Source: Anaerolineales bacterium
GTDB lineage: Bacteria; Chloroflexota; Anaerolineae; Anaerolineales; Villigracilaceae
Assembly (NCBI GenBank): GCA_020060235.1
Contig: JAGVAO010000187.1
Location: forward strand, 1-37,636
Direction of reading: 5' to 3'
DNA length: 37,636 bases
Notes under the pieces: model-generated
What the model saw: only the letters and a program-made list of their open reading frames with translations
Database searches by the model: none
What the model was told of the DNA's origin: nothing
Translations under genes and position numbers: made by a program
Part shown: positions 9,801-16,502 of the stretch, piece after piece
How positions within the stretch are numbered: position 1 is the stretch's first letter
Layout: every line of letters begins with the position of its first letter

Positions 9801-10835
9801 ATGGCAAATCGCATCTTAATTGTGGATGACCAGCGCGACATTAGCCGTTTGTTGCGTTCTGCGCTGGAAACAATCGAACAAGGCTTGGATGTCAGCGAAG
9901 CGCCCTCGGGTGAGGAGGCCCTGCTCGAGGCCAGCCGTGTTCCGGTTGATTTGCTGGTGGTGGATTATCGCCTGCCGGGCATGAGCGGCGTCGAACTGAT
10001 TGGAAAAATGCGCGCGCGTTATCCTGAAATGAAATTTATCGTCATTTCGGGCATGACCGAGACAAAAGCCCAGGAAGAGATTGAAAAATCAGGCGCGTAT
10101 GCTTTCTTTGTCAAGCCGATTCCGATGGCCGATTTTCTTGGAACAGTCGAAGCCTGCCTGGGGCTTGCGCGCACCGTATTGCAGGAACCAAAAGAGCAAA
10201 AGCCGGAGGAAAAAGACACCCTTGTCGATTTGCTGGTTGGCCTGCGCAAGGAACTTTCAGCCGAATCGGTTTTCCTGCTCAATGGCATGGGGTATGTCGA
10301 GGCTGAGACTGGCGAAATCCTCAATGCTGATAAGCGCGCTTCGCTAATTTCATCCCTCATGGGTATGCACAACGCCGCTCAAAAAGTTGCCAGCCTGTTG
10401 GGCAAAAACAAACTGCACCTGCACGTCTTCGATGGGGACGTAACCGACCTGGTCTTTCTTCCCGTTGGCACATCGCATGTCCTGTGGGCCAGCGGACGCG
10501 GCCTGGGTGATTTGGGTTCGATTTCGGCTACTCTCGATGTTTTGAACGCCAGCAAGGCCAAAGTGCTCGAAATCCTTGAGCAACTCGAGGTGGAAGAAGC
10601 CCCCGTAGAAGAAGAGGCTGCGCCGGGCGGCACACCGGCTTACATGGAATCTGTCACCATTCCGATAGAGTTTGATGAACTCTTGAAGAAGAGCGCAGAT
10701 GTCAAAGTCGATGCCAATGCCTTCTGGGACCAGGCCATCGAACAAGGTCCGCAATATACCGAGCCGGATAAACTCACCTACGAACAGGCCGCCCAGTTGG
10801 GCCTCGCGCCGAAAAAAGACGAAGAGAAAAAATAA
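9801..10835 (+). CDS. Response regulator receiver protein with a probable roadblock/LC7-like domain
   Basis: 344 residues from ATG 9801, chosen because AGGTGG lies 5 bases upstream; a GTG at 9792 is the alternative. Residues 1-120 form a receiver domain: acidic pair D9/D10, phospho-acceptor D55 (VVDYRLPG), S83 and K105 (FVKPIP). After a Lys/Glu linker, residues about 145-270 look like a roadblock/LC7 fold (LLNGMGYVEAETGE, then LPVGTSHVLWASGRG), a domain that often modulates small GTPases. The end is acidic and then lysine-rich, with no DNA-binding output domain. No histidine kinase lies nearby. A TATAAT at 9764-9769 may be its -10 box. The receiver is certain; the second domain is a shape-based call. 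Confidence 0.82.
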   Translation: MANRILIVDDQRDISRLLRSALETIEQGLDVSEAPSGEEALLEASRVPVDLLVVDYRLPGMSGVELIGKMRARYPEMKFIVISGMTETKAQEEIEKSGAYAFFVKPIPMADFLGTVEACLGLARTVLQEPKEQKPEEKDTLVDLLVGLRKELSAESVFLLNGMGYVEAETGEILNADKRASLISSLMGMHNAAQKVASLLGKNKLHLHVFDGDVTDLVFLPVGTSHVLWASGRGLGDLGSISATLDVLNASKAKVLEILEQLEVEEAPVEEEAAPGGTPAYMESVTIPIEFDELLKKSADVKVDANAFWDQAIEQGPQYTEPDKLTYEQAAQLGLAPKKDEEKK

Positions 10836-10846
10836 GGTTGGGGTAG

Positions 10847-10875
10847 TTGCGCGCTCTAACGCCTTATGATACAAT
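10847..10875 (+). promoter_or_regulatory. Probable promoter of tRNA-Gln
   Basis: TTGCGC (10847-10852), a 17-base spacer, then TACAAT (10870-10875). This puts the start near 10882, ten bases before the tRNA. An overlapping TATGAT at 10865-10870 is an alternative -10. Confidence 0.5.
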
Positions 10876-10891
10876 ACTGCCCGCTCAACTC

Positions 10892-10962
10892 TGGGGCGTG
10901 GTGCAATGGCAGCACACCGGCCTTTGGAGCCGTGGATCTTGGTTCGAATCCAGGCGCCCCAG
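10892..10962 (+). tRNA. tRNA-Gln (anticodon UUG)
   Basis: A cloverleaf folds from the sequence. The acceptor stem pairs TGGGGCG with CGCCCCA. The D-stem is GTGC/GCAC. The anticodon loop CTTTGGA gives TTG at positions 34-36, i.e. glutamine. The T-arm is CTTGG-TTCGAAT-CCAGG. The discriminator is G, as in tRNA-Gln of other bacteria. The first anticodon-stem pair is a C-T mismatch. CCA is not encoded. Confidence 0.9.
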
Positions 10963-10973
10963 CCTCGCTTGAA

Positions 10974-11024
10974 ATGCAGAATGCAGAATGTGGAATGAAA
11001 AATTCTGCATTCTGCATTCTGCAT
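10974..11024. repeat. Short palindromic element with tandem heptamers, tRNA-glmU gap
   Basis: A 16-base inverted repeat (10974-10989 and 11002-11017) built from the unit TGCAGAA / TTCTGCA, with one further copy of TCTGCAT at 11018-11024. It could fold as a hairpin in the tRNA trailer or glmU leader. No T-run follows, so I do not call it a terminator. Confidence 0.65.
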
Positions 11025-11044
11025 TAACTCACAACGGAGTTTCT

Positions 11045-12400
11045 ATGACAACAATTACTCCTGTCATCCTTGCCGCCGGGCAGGGAACGCGCATGAAATC
11101 GAAACTGCCCAAAATGCTGCACAAAATTTGCGGCCAGCCGATGGTCTTTTATGCTCTCGATGCCGCCCGCGCCGCCAGCACCGACACGCCGGTCATGGTG
11201 GTTGGGCATGGTGCCGAAGCGGTGCGGGCCGCAGTGGGCGAAGCGGCTCGTTTTGTCGTGCAGGAAGAGCAGCTTGGCACGGGCCACGCTGTCATGCAGG
11301 CCGAAAGCCTCCTGGGCGGCCAGGACGGCCTTGTGCTGGTTACCTACGGCGATATGCCCCTCCTGCGCGCAGAAACCGTCCAGCGGCTTGTGGAAGCCCA
11401 GCAGGCCAACCCTGGCCCGCTTACCCTGCTGACCGTCATCGCCGAAGACCCGCGCGGGTTTGGGCGGATTGTTCGTAATGCAGACGGAACCGTCAAAGCG
11501 ATTGTGGAGGAAGCCCAGGCCGATACCTCCCAATTGGCGATTAAGGAACTCAACGTGGGCGCATATTGCTTCCGTTCCGAGTGGCTTTGGACGGCCCTCA
11601 AGCGTATTCCGCTTTCGCCCAAGGGAGAGTATTACCTTACCGACACGGTTGCCCTGGCTGTCGAGGAAAACCTGCCCGTGCAGGCTATCGTCATGGACGA
11701 CATGGTCGAGACGATTGGCGTCAACAGCCGCGTCCACCTGGCAGAGGCCGAAGCTGCCATGAGGAAACGCATCAACACCGCGCACATGCTCAACGGCGTA
11801 ACCATCATCCAGCCTGAGACAACCTATATCGAAGCGGGAGTCAGGATTGGGGCCGATACGGTCCTGTGGCCGAATACCTACCTGCACGGCAAAACCTCCA
11901 TCGGCGAAGACTGTACCATCGGGCCGAACACCATCATCCGAAACACGAAGATTGGTGACCGCTGCAAGGTGCTGATGGCCGACCTGGAGAGCGCGGTGCT
12001 CGAAAACGATGTCGATATGGGGCCGTTTGCGCGCCTGCGCAAGGGGGCGCATTTGGGCAACCACGTTCACATGGGTAATTTTGGCGAGGTCAAGGACTCG
12101 CACCTGGCCGAAGGCGTCAAGATGGGGCATTTCTCGTATATCGGCAATGCCGAAATTGGCGCGAATACCAACATCGGCGCCGGGACGATTACCTGCAACT
12201 ACGATGGCGCGAAAAAGCACCCGACCACGATTGGCGAGGACGTGTTCATCGGCTCGGATACCATGCTGGTTGCCCCGCTGACGATTGGCGCGGGCGCGCG
12301 CACCGGGGCCGGGGCGGTGGTGACCAAGAACGTGCCGGAGGATACGCTGGTGGTGGGTATGCCGGCGCGGGCCATACGGAAACTGGAACGAAAAAAATGA
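11045..12400 (+). CDS. glmU: Bifunctional UDP-N-acetylglucosamine pyrophosphorylase / glucosamine-1-phosphate N-acetyltransferase
   Basis: Makes UDP-GlcNAc for cell-envelope precursors: C-terminal acetylation of glucosamine-1-phosphate, then N-terminal uridylylation. The protein is 451 residues, normal for GlmU. The nucleotidyltransferase signature LAAGQGTRMKSKLPKMLH is near residue 10, and the sugar-nucleotide region GTGHAVMQA and YGDMPLL follow. From about residue 250 there are left-handed beta-helix hexapeptides, then NFGEVKDS, NYDGAKKHPT and IGSDTMLVAPL, characteristic of the acetyltransferase half. I chose ATG 11045 with CGGAG upstream; a longer frame from 10988 would read through the palindrome. 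It overlaps cdd by 4 bases. Confidence 0.97.
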   Translation: MTTITPVILAAGQGTRMKSKLPKMLHKICGQPMVFYALDAARAASTDTPVMVVGHGAEAVRAAVGEAARFVVQEEQLGTGHAVMQAESLLGGQDGLVLVTYGDMPLLRAETVQRLVEAQQANPGPLTLLTVIAEDPRGFGRIVRNADGTVKAIVEEAQADTSQLAIKELNVGAYCFRSEWLWTALKRIPLSPKGEYYLTDTVALAVEENLPVQAIVMDDMVETIGVNSRVHLAEAEAAMRKRINTAHMLNGVTIIQPETTYIEAGVRIGADTVLWPNTYLHGKTSIGEDCTIGPNTIIRNTKIGDRCKVLMADLESAVLENDVDMGPFARLRKGAHLGNHVHMGNFGEVKDSHLAEGVKMGHFSYIGNAEIGANTNIGAGTITCNYDGAKKHPTTIGEDVFIGSDTMLVAPLTIGAGARTGAGAVVTKNVPEDTLVVGMPARAIRKLERKK

Positions 12401-12807
12401 CCAACGATGAGCGTCAATATTTGATTGATTTTGCCAACGAAGCCCGCAAACGCGCCTATGTGCCGTACTCCAATTATCCGGTTGGCGCGGCGCTGCGCAC
12501 CAAAAGCGGGCGCATTTATACCGGCGTCAACGTCGAGAGCGCGGCTTACCCGACGACGATGTGCGCCGAGCGGGTGGCGGTTTTCAAGGCGGTTTCGGAA
12601 GGGGAGCGTGAGTTCGAGGTGCTGGCCCTTGTGACCGACAATGGCGGCTCTCCCTGCGGCGGCTGCCGCCAGGTGCTGGCCGAGTTTGGCCTCGATACGG
12701 TTGTCTTGATGGCCGACGGGCAGGGACGACTGGTGCTTGAAACGACGGTCGCCAAGTTGCTGCCCGAAGCCTTTACGCCCGCCCATTTGCCAAGGAAGGC
12801 GGGATAG
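12397..12807 (+). CDS. cdd: Cytidine deaminase
   Basis: Hydrolytic deamination of cytidine/deoxycytidine in pyrimidine salvage. 136 residues, the size of homotetrameric Cdd enzymes. The active site is visible: C56-A-E58 (TMCAERVAV), with E58 as the proton shuttle, and the P86-C87-G-G-C90 motif giving the other two zinc ligands. The substrate-binding FPVG-like segment reads YPVGAAL. Start ATG overlaps the glmU stop (ATGA), so translation is probably coupled. Confidence 0.95.
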   Translation: MTNDERQYLIDFANEARKRAYVPYSNYPVGAALRTKSGRIYTGVNVESAAYPTTMCAERVAVFKAVSEGEREFEVLALVTDNGGSPCGGCRQVLAEFGLDTVVLMADGQGRLVLETTVAKLLPEAFTPAHLPRKAG

Positions 12808-12880
12808 TCGAGATTCGGAAGTCGATATTTGGTACTTGCCCTTCGAATATCGAACAACCAGTATCGACTATCGAGATTCG
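12804..12880. repeat. Nested inverted/direct repeat element, cdd-recO gap
   Basis: An outer inverted repeat ATAGTCGA (12804-12811) / TCGACTAT (12864-12871) encloses an inner one, TCGATATT (12822-12829) / AATATCGA (12846-12853). The decamer TCGAGATTCG occurs at 12808-12817 and again at 12871-12880. The element begins inside the cdd stop codon and fills the gap to recO. Confidence 0.6.
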
Positions 12881-12885
12881 AACCC

Positions 12886-13653
12886 ATGAACATCCCCCGT
12901 TCTTTCCGCGCCGAAGCCGTTGTCTTGCGCCACGCCGATTGGGGCGAGGCTGACCGTATTTTGACGCTTTACACCCGCGAGCAGGGAAAAATTCGCGCAG
13001 TGGCCAAGGGGGCGCGTAAGATGCGCTCGCGCAAGGCCGGGCACCTGGAGCCGTTTACGCGCATCACCGTCCAACTGGCAAGCGCCCGCGACCTTCCGAT
13101 AATCACCCAGGTCGAGACGCTGGATGCCTACCTGCCCCTGCGCGAGGATTTGCTCTTGATGGGGTATGCTTCTTATGCGGTGGAGTTGCTCGACCGTTTC
13201 ACGTATGATGGCGAGAGCGGCAGCCCGGTTATTTTTCGTTTGTTGACCGAGACGCTGGCGCGCCTGGCCGGGCAGACCGCGCCCTGGCTGGCCCTGCGCT
13301 ACTATGAGATGCGCCTGCTCGATAGCCTGGGGTTTCGTCCGCAGTTGTTCGTGTGCAGCAATTGCGGACGCGATATTTTGCCCGAAGACCAGTTTTTCTC
13401 GCCTTCGGCGGGCGGGGTCATTTGTCCGCGCTGCGGGGCCGGGCTGCCGGGATTGTGGCAAATCAGCATGGGGTCGCTCAAATACCTGCGCCACTTCCAG
13501 CGCAGCAGTTTTAAAGACGCCTCCCGCGCCAGGCCGACGGCGGGGGAGGAAAAGGAAGTCGAAACCTTGATGCAGGCGTATTTCACTTACCTGCTTGAAA
13601 GAAGCCTGAATACCCCCGGATTTTTGAAAAGCGTCAATCGCGGGCCGAAATAG
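12886..13653 (+). CDS. recO: DNA repair protein RecO
   Basis: Recombination mediator that helps RecR load RecA on SSB-coated DNA and anneals strands. 255 residues from ATG 12886, the normal length. The N-terminal OB-fold opening is AEAVVLRHADWGEADRI, with YTREQGKIRAVAKGARK next. A C-terminal four-cysteine zinc site is visible (CSNC ... CPRC). A non-ATG extension to 12829 would run into the repeat element and is rejected. It is third in the glmU-cdd-recO unit, and the terminator overlaps its stop codon. Confidence 0.95.
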   Translation: MNIPRSFRAEAVVLRHADWGEADRILTLYTREQGKIRAVAKGARKMRSRKAGHLEPFTRITVQLASARDLPIITQVETLDAYLPLREDLLLMGYASYAVELLDRFTYDGESGSPVIFRLLTETLARLAGQTAPWLALRYYEMRLLDSLGFRPQLFVCSNCGRDILPEDQFFSPSAGGVICPRCGAGLPGLWQISMGSLKYLRHFQRSSFKDASRARPTAGEEKEVETLMQAYFTYLLERSLNTPGFLKSVNRGPK

Positions 13654-13673
13654 CAACCTCGGCCCGCTTTTTT
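13641..13673 (+). terminator. Rho-independent terminator overlapping the recO stop
   Basis: Arms CGGGCCGA (13641-13648) and TCGGCCCG (13659-13666) followed by seven T's after a C (13667-13673). The opposite-strand gene ends at 13672, so this is the meeting point of two convergent units. Confidence 0.85.
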
Positions 13674-14241
13674 AGTCGATGCTCCCGACCAGCCCCAACT
13701 CGGGGGCGATGCGGCGCATGGCGGCGATGATGTTGCCGACATGTTCGCCCCACAGGTCGACGCCAAACTCTTCGGCGGCTTTTTCCATCTCGCCCCTGTG
13801 TGTTCCGGCGGCGAAAGCCTTGTCCTTCCACTTTTTCTTGACCGCGGATGGTTCCAGGTCGAGGATGGAGCGCGATGGGCGCACCAGCGCGACGGCTGTA
13901 ATTAGCCCGGTGATTTCGTCGCAGGCGGTCAGGGCCTTTTCCATCAGGCTTTCGCGCGGGATTCCGGTATTGTCGCCGTGACTGAGGATGGCGCGCACGA
14001 TGACCTCGTCCACGCCGCGCTGGCGCAGGATGGGCGCGCCTTCAGCCGGGTGCTGCTCGGCGGTGGGGTGAATTTCCCAGTCGAAATCGTGCAGCAGGCC
14101 GGTCAGCCCCCACAGTTCGACATCCTGGCCGTATTTTTCGGCGTAGAAGCGCATGGCGGCCTCGACGCACAGCATGTGCTTGACCAGGTTTTCGTTTTTG
14201 ATATATTCACGCACAAGGGCAAGGGCTTCTTCGCGGGTCAT
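13672..14241 (-). CDS. HD-domain phosphohydrolase family protein
   Basis: 189-residue cytoplasmic protein of the HD superfamily, metal-dependent phosphohydrolases acting on nucleotides or similar substrates. Visible metal-site elements are H20 (NLVKHMLCVE), the H-D pair in GLLHDFDWE, and H58/H64 in IHPTAEQHPAEG. The downstream AILSHGDNTG and TACDEITGLITA segments are typical of this subgroup. Its ATG overlaps the sulfatase stop by 4 bases, so it is the last gene of a three-gene unit. The substrate cannot be deduced. Confidence 0.85.
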   Translation of the reverse strand: MTREEALALVREYIKNENLVKHMLCVEAAMRFYAEKYGQDVELWGLTGLLHDFDWEIHPTAEQHPAEGAPILRQRGVDEVIVRAILSHGDNTGIPRESLMEKALTACDEITGLITAVALVRPSRSILDLEPSAVKKKWKDKAFAAGTHRGEMEKAAEEFGVDLWGEHVGNIIAAMRRIAPELGLVGSID

Positions 14242-15734
14242 TCCTGTTTCAATCGCTCCAATCTTGTTTTCAATTCGGATTGAATTTGTTGATATTCTTT
14301 TTGGTTGCAGCGGTTTTCGAGTTCGTAGGGGTCGTTAACCAGGTCGTATAGTTCGCACTCGCCGGTCTCATATTCGACATATTTCCAGTCATGGGTGCGA
14401 ACGGCATAGAACTGGGGGATTAATTTGCCAACCCCTTCGATAGCGGGCCAGTGCTCGATGAGCAATTCATCCCGCCAGGGCTGGGATGAATTTTCGAGCA
14501 ACGGCACCAGGCTGCGGCCATTGACGCGTTCAGGCAGCCCAGAATATTGGGCTAGTTGCAGGAAGGTGGGCACTAGGTCAATATTGGCTACCAGGTTCAA
14601 ATCGGTGCGTGGCGCATACCGCCCTGGCGCATAGACGATGAATGGAACGCGGGAGCACTCGTCGTACGGACAGTTTTTGTCAACTCCAAAGCCGTGTTCG
14701 CCGATGGTCATACCGTTGTCAGAGAGATAGACCAGGATGGTGTGTTCTTCCAGCCCTGTCTGGCGCAGAATGTTCAATATTGATGCGATTCCGTCATCCA
14801 CGGAGAGCATCGAGCGCAAGATTTGCAGGTCGGCGGTATCGAGTACCTCAGGCGGAGTTTGAACCAGGTTTTGGACATAGACCGGCTTGTCGCGCAGGTC
14901 TTCTTCGTTGAAATTAGGTGGACGGTGGGGAGTCCACTCCCAGCCGCTGCCTGCGCGGAAGGTCTCGCGATGTCGCGGGGCGGCCACATACGGTGAATGC
15001 GGATTGTAGTACCCGAGAAACAGCAGGAAAGGCTCATCTTTGGTTCGGGAGATAAATTCGAGGCCGTGTCGGGTGATGACATCGGTGCTGTAATTGGCCT
15101 GGCTGCGGGGGTATTCGACCTCCTGTCCGTTTTCTGAGAGGGTAAAGTCAAAGAAATAGCCGAACCCGTCGGGTTTGCGGCCCAGCAGCACTCGCCAGTC
15201 GTCCCAGCCGGGCGGCACATATCCGTAGGGCTGCAAATCATTATAACCGTTGAGGTATTTGCCATAATAGGCGGTGCGGTATCCGGATTCCTGCATCCAG
15301 GTACCGAGTGTGGCGCTATCTTTGAATTTGAGTGCGCTGCCCATCGGCCATTCGTTGGTGTAGACCTCGTGATTGTGGGTATATTCCCCGCTCAGGATGC
15401 TGGCGCGACTGGGACAGCACAGTGGCGTGGTTACAAATCCGCGCTCGAAGTTGACGCTGTTGGGCAACAATTCGCTGCTTAGCACGGGCATGTATTGCAA
15501 GGTATGGTAGGGCTGGTCATCTGTCAGGATGATGATTATGTTGGGACGCGCATCTTCCAGGCGCTTTGGGGATGCGGATTCCTGAATGTCCAGGTTGAAA
15601 ACAGTTGGCGTTTGGGTCGGCGCTGGGGTGTGATTTGCGCGCGGAGTCGGGGTTGCGCTGCATCCGGCCAGGGGTGTGAATCCACCCAGGATAAGTGTAA
15701 AGGCGAGCAGGCCGAGAATCCACTTCTTAATCAT
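14238..15734 (-). CDS. Sulfatase-family lipoprotein
   Basis: Predicted arylsulfatase-type hydrolase of 498 residues. A lipoprotein signal with lipobox LAGC (Cys25) and a Thr/Pro linker put it on the outer face of the membrane. The metal-binding aspartates are at 72-73 (ILTDDQ). The formylglycine motif is C106-C-P-S-R110 within TTPLCCPSRAS. A second metal/active-site region reads YLSDNGMTIGEHG, and the DWKYVEYETGECELYDLVNDP ending is typical for sulfatases. Activity would need a formylglycine-generating enzyme, not encoded here. Substrate is unknown; sulfated polysaccharides are a reasonable guess. It overlaps the upstream SanA-like gene by 8 bases. Confidence 0.92.
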   Translation of the reverse strand: MIKKWILGLLAFTLILGGFTPLAGCSATPTPRANHTPAPTQTPTVFNLDIQESASPKRLEDARPNIIIILTDDQPYHTLQYMPVLSSELLPNSVNFERGFVTTPLCCPSRASILSGEYTHNHEVYTNEWPMGSALKFKDSATLGTWMQESGYRTAYYGKYLNGYNDLQPYGYVPPGWDDWRVLLGRKPDGFGYFFDFTLSENGQEVEYPRSQANYSTDVITRHGLEFISRTKDEPFLLFLGYYNPHSPYVAAPRHRETFRAGSGWEWTPHRPPNFNEEDLRDKPVYVQNLVQTPPEVLDTADLQILRSMLSVDDGIASILNILRQTGLEEHTILVYLSDNGMTIGEHGFGVDKNCPYDECSRVPFIVYAPGRYAPRTDLNLVANIDLVPTFLQLAQYSGLPERVNGRSLVPLLENSSQPWRDELLIEHWPAIEGVGKLIPQFYAVRTHDWKYVEYETGECELYDLVNDPYELENRCNQKEYQQIQSELKTRLERLKQE

Positions 15735-16428
15735 AAATCGTCTCGCGGCGGGTCTGTTCTTCAGGCAGCGTGGAATCGGCGTTGAAGATTGGCTCCGGCT
15801 CGCCCAGGATGGGCAGCGGGCGGGTGATGTGAACGTCTATCAGGGCAGTGACGGTGGCGGCCAGTTCGCGGGCGTTCCAGAAGAGCAGCGAGATGCGCCG
15901 GTAATTGAAGTTTTCGGCGACCACGCCAACCGCATCGACGCCGAGGTTGCTGCACAGGTACAGGGCGCGCGGCATGTGAAAGTCTTGTGTTACGAGGATG
16001 GCCTGCTCGAGGCCGAAGATTTCGCGGGCGCGGTAGCAGGTGTCGTAGGTGCGCCGCCCGGCGTAGTCGAGCACAATGGCCTCGTCGGGGATGCCCAGGC
16101 TGAGGGCATACTCGCGCATGGCGGCGGGTTCGTTGTATTCCACGGTGCTGTTATCACCGCTCATCAGCAGTGTGGAGACTTTGCCCGCAAAGTAGAGTTC
16201 GGCTGCGGTGCGGACGCGGTCGCGCAGGACGGCGGAGGCGGTTCCGCTGCGGGTCAGACCGGCCCCGAAAACGATGGCCACGCTGCGGGTGGGAACGTCC
16301 TCCGCGCTATAGGTGCGCGTCCAGCCCACCAGCCCGGTCAGCAGCCGCGAAAGGGTCACAATCCCGACTCCGCCGAGCATCAGGTACCAGATGACTTTTT
16401 TGAGATTTTGGAATTGTTTTTTGAACAT
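15727..16428 (-). CDS. SanA/YdcF-like DUF218 membrane protein
   Basis: 233 residues with one N-terminal membrane helix (about 12-32) and a DUF218 domain outside it. Typical motifs are AIVFGAGLTRSG, STLLMSGDNS and ILVTQDFHMPRAL. Members such as SanA and ElyC affect envelope permeability and peptidoglycan-related lipid metabolism in E. coli; the biochemical reaction is not settled. First gene of the unit with the sulfatase and HD protein. A TACAAT box ends only seven bases before the ATG, so the mRNA may be leaderless. Confidence 0.88.
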   Translation of the reverse strand: MFKKQFQNLKKVIWYLMLGGVGIVTLSRLLTGLVGWTRTYSAEDVPTRSVAIVFGAGLTRSGTASAVLRDRVRTAAELYFAGKVSTLLMSGDNSTVEYNEPAAMREYALSLGIPDEAIVLDYAGRRTYDTCYRAREIFGLEQAILVTQDFHMPRALYLCSNLGVDAVGVVAENFNYRRISLLFWNARELAATVTALIDVHITRPLPILGEPEPIFNADSTLPEEQTRRETIYD

Positions 16429-16435
16429 GGGCGCG

Positions 16436-16441
16436 ATTGTA
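16436..16441 (-). promoter_or_regulatory. Candidate -10 box directly upstream of the SanA-like gene
   Basis: TACAAT on the minus strand, with 7 bases before the ATG (16428). Transcription would start at or next to the start codon. The region 17 bases upstream lies in the phnE terminator and has no good -35 match. Confidence 0.45.
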
Positions 16442-16442
16442 C

Positions 16443-16471
16443 CAAAAAAAGCGCCGGGTTTTCCCGGCGCT
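16443..16471 (-). terminator. Rho-independent terminator of the phnDCE unit
   Basis: Nine-bp perfect stem (16450-16458 / 16463-16471) with a TTTT/AAAA loop. Reading the minus strand, a run of T's (16450-16444) follows. It lies 32 bases past the phnE stop. Confidence 0.9.
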
Positions 16472-16502
16472 GATGAAGTTCTAACAGGATGCGAAGAACT
16501 AT

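Noticed and set aside
10974-11024. Rho-independent terminator of tRNA-Gln
   Set aside because: The stem is AT-rich and no T-run follows the second arm.
11024-12220. 398-codon minus-strand frame over glmU
   Set aside because: Antisense shadow of a well-conserved enzyme gene.
12804-12880. CRISPR array or insertion sequence remnant
   Set aside because: Too short, no repeat-spacer periodicity, no transposase coding remains.
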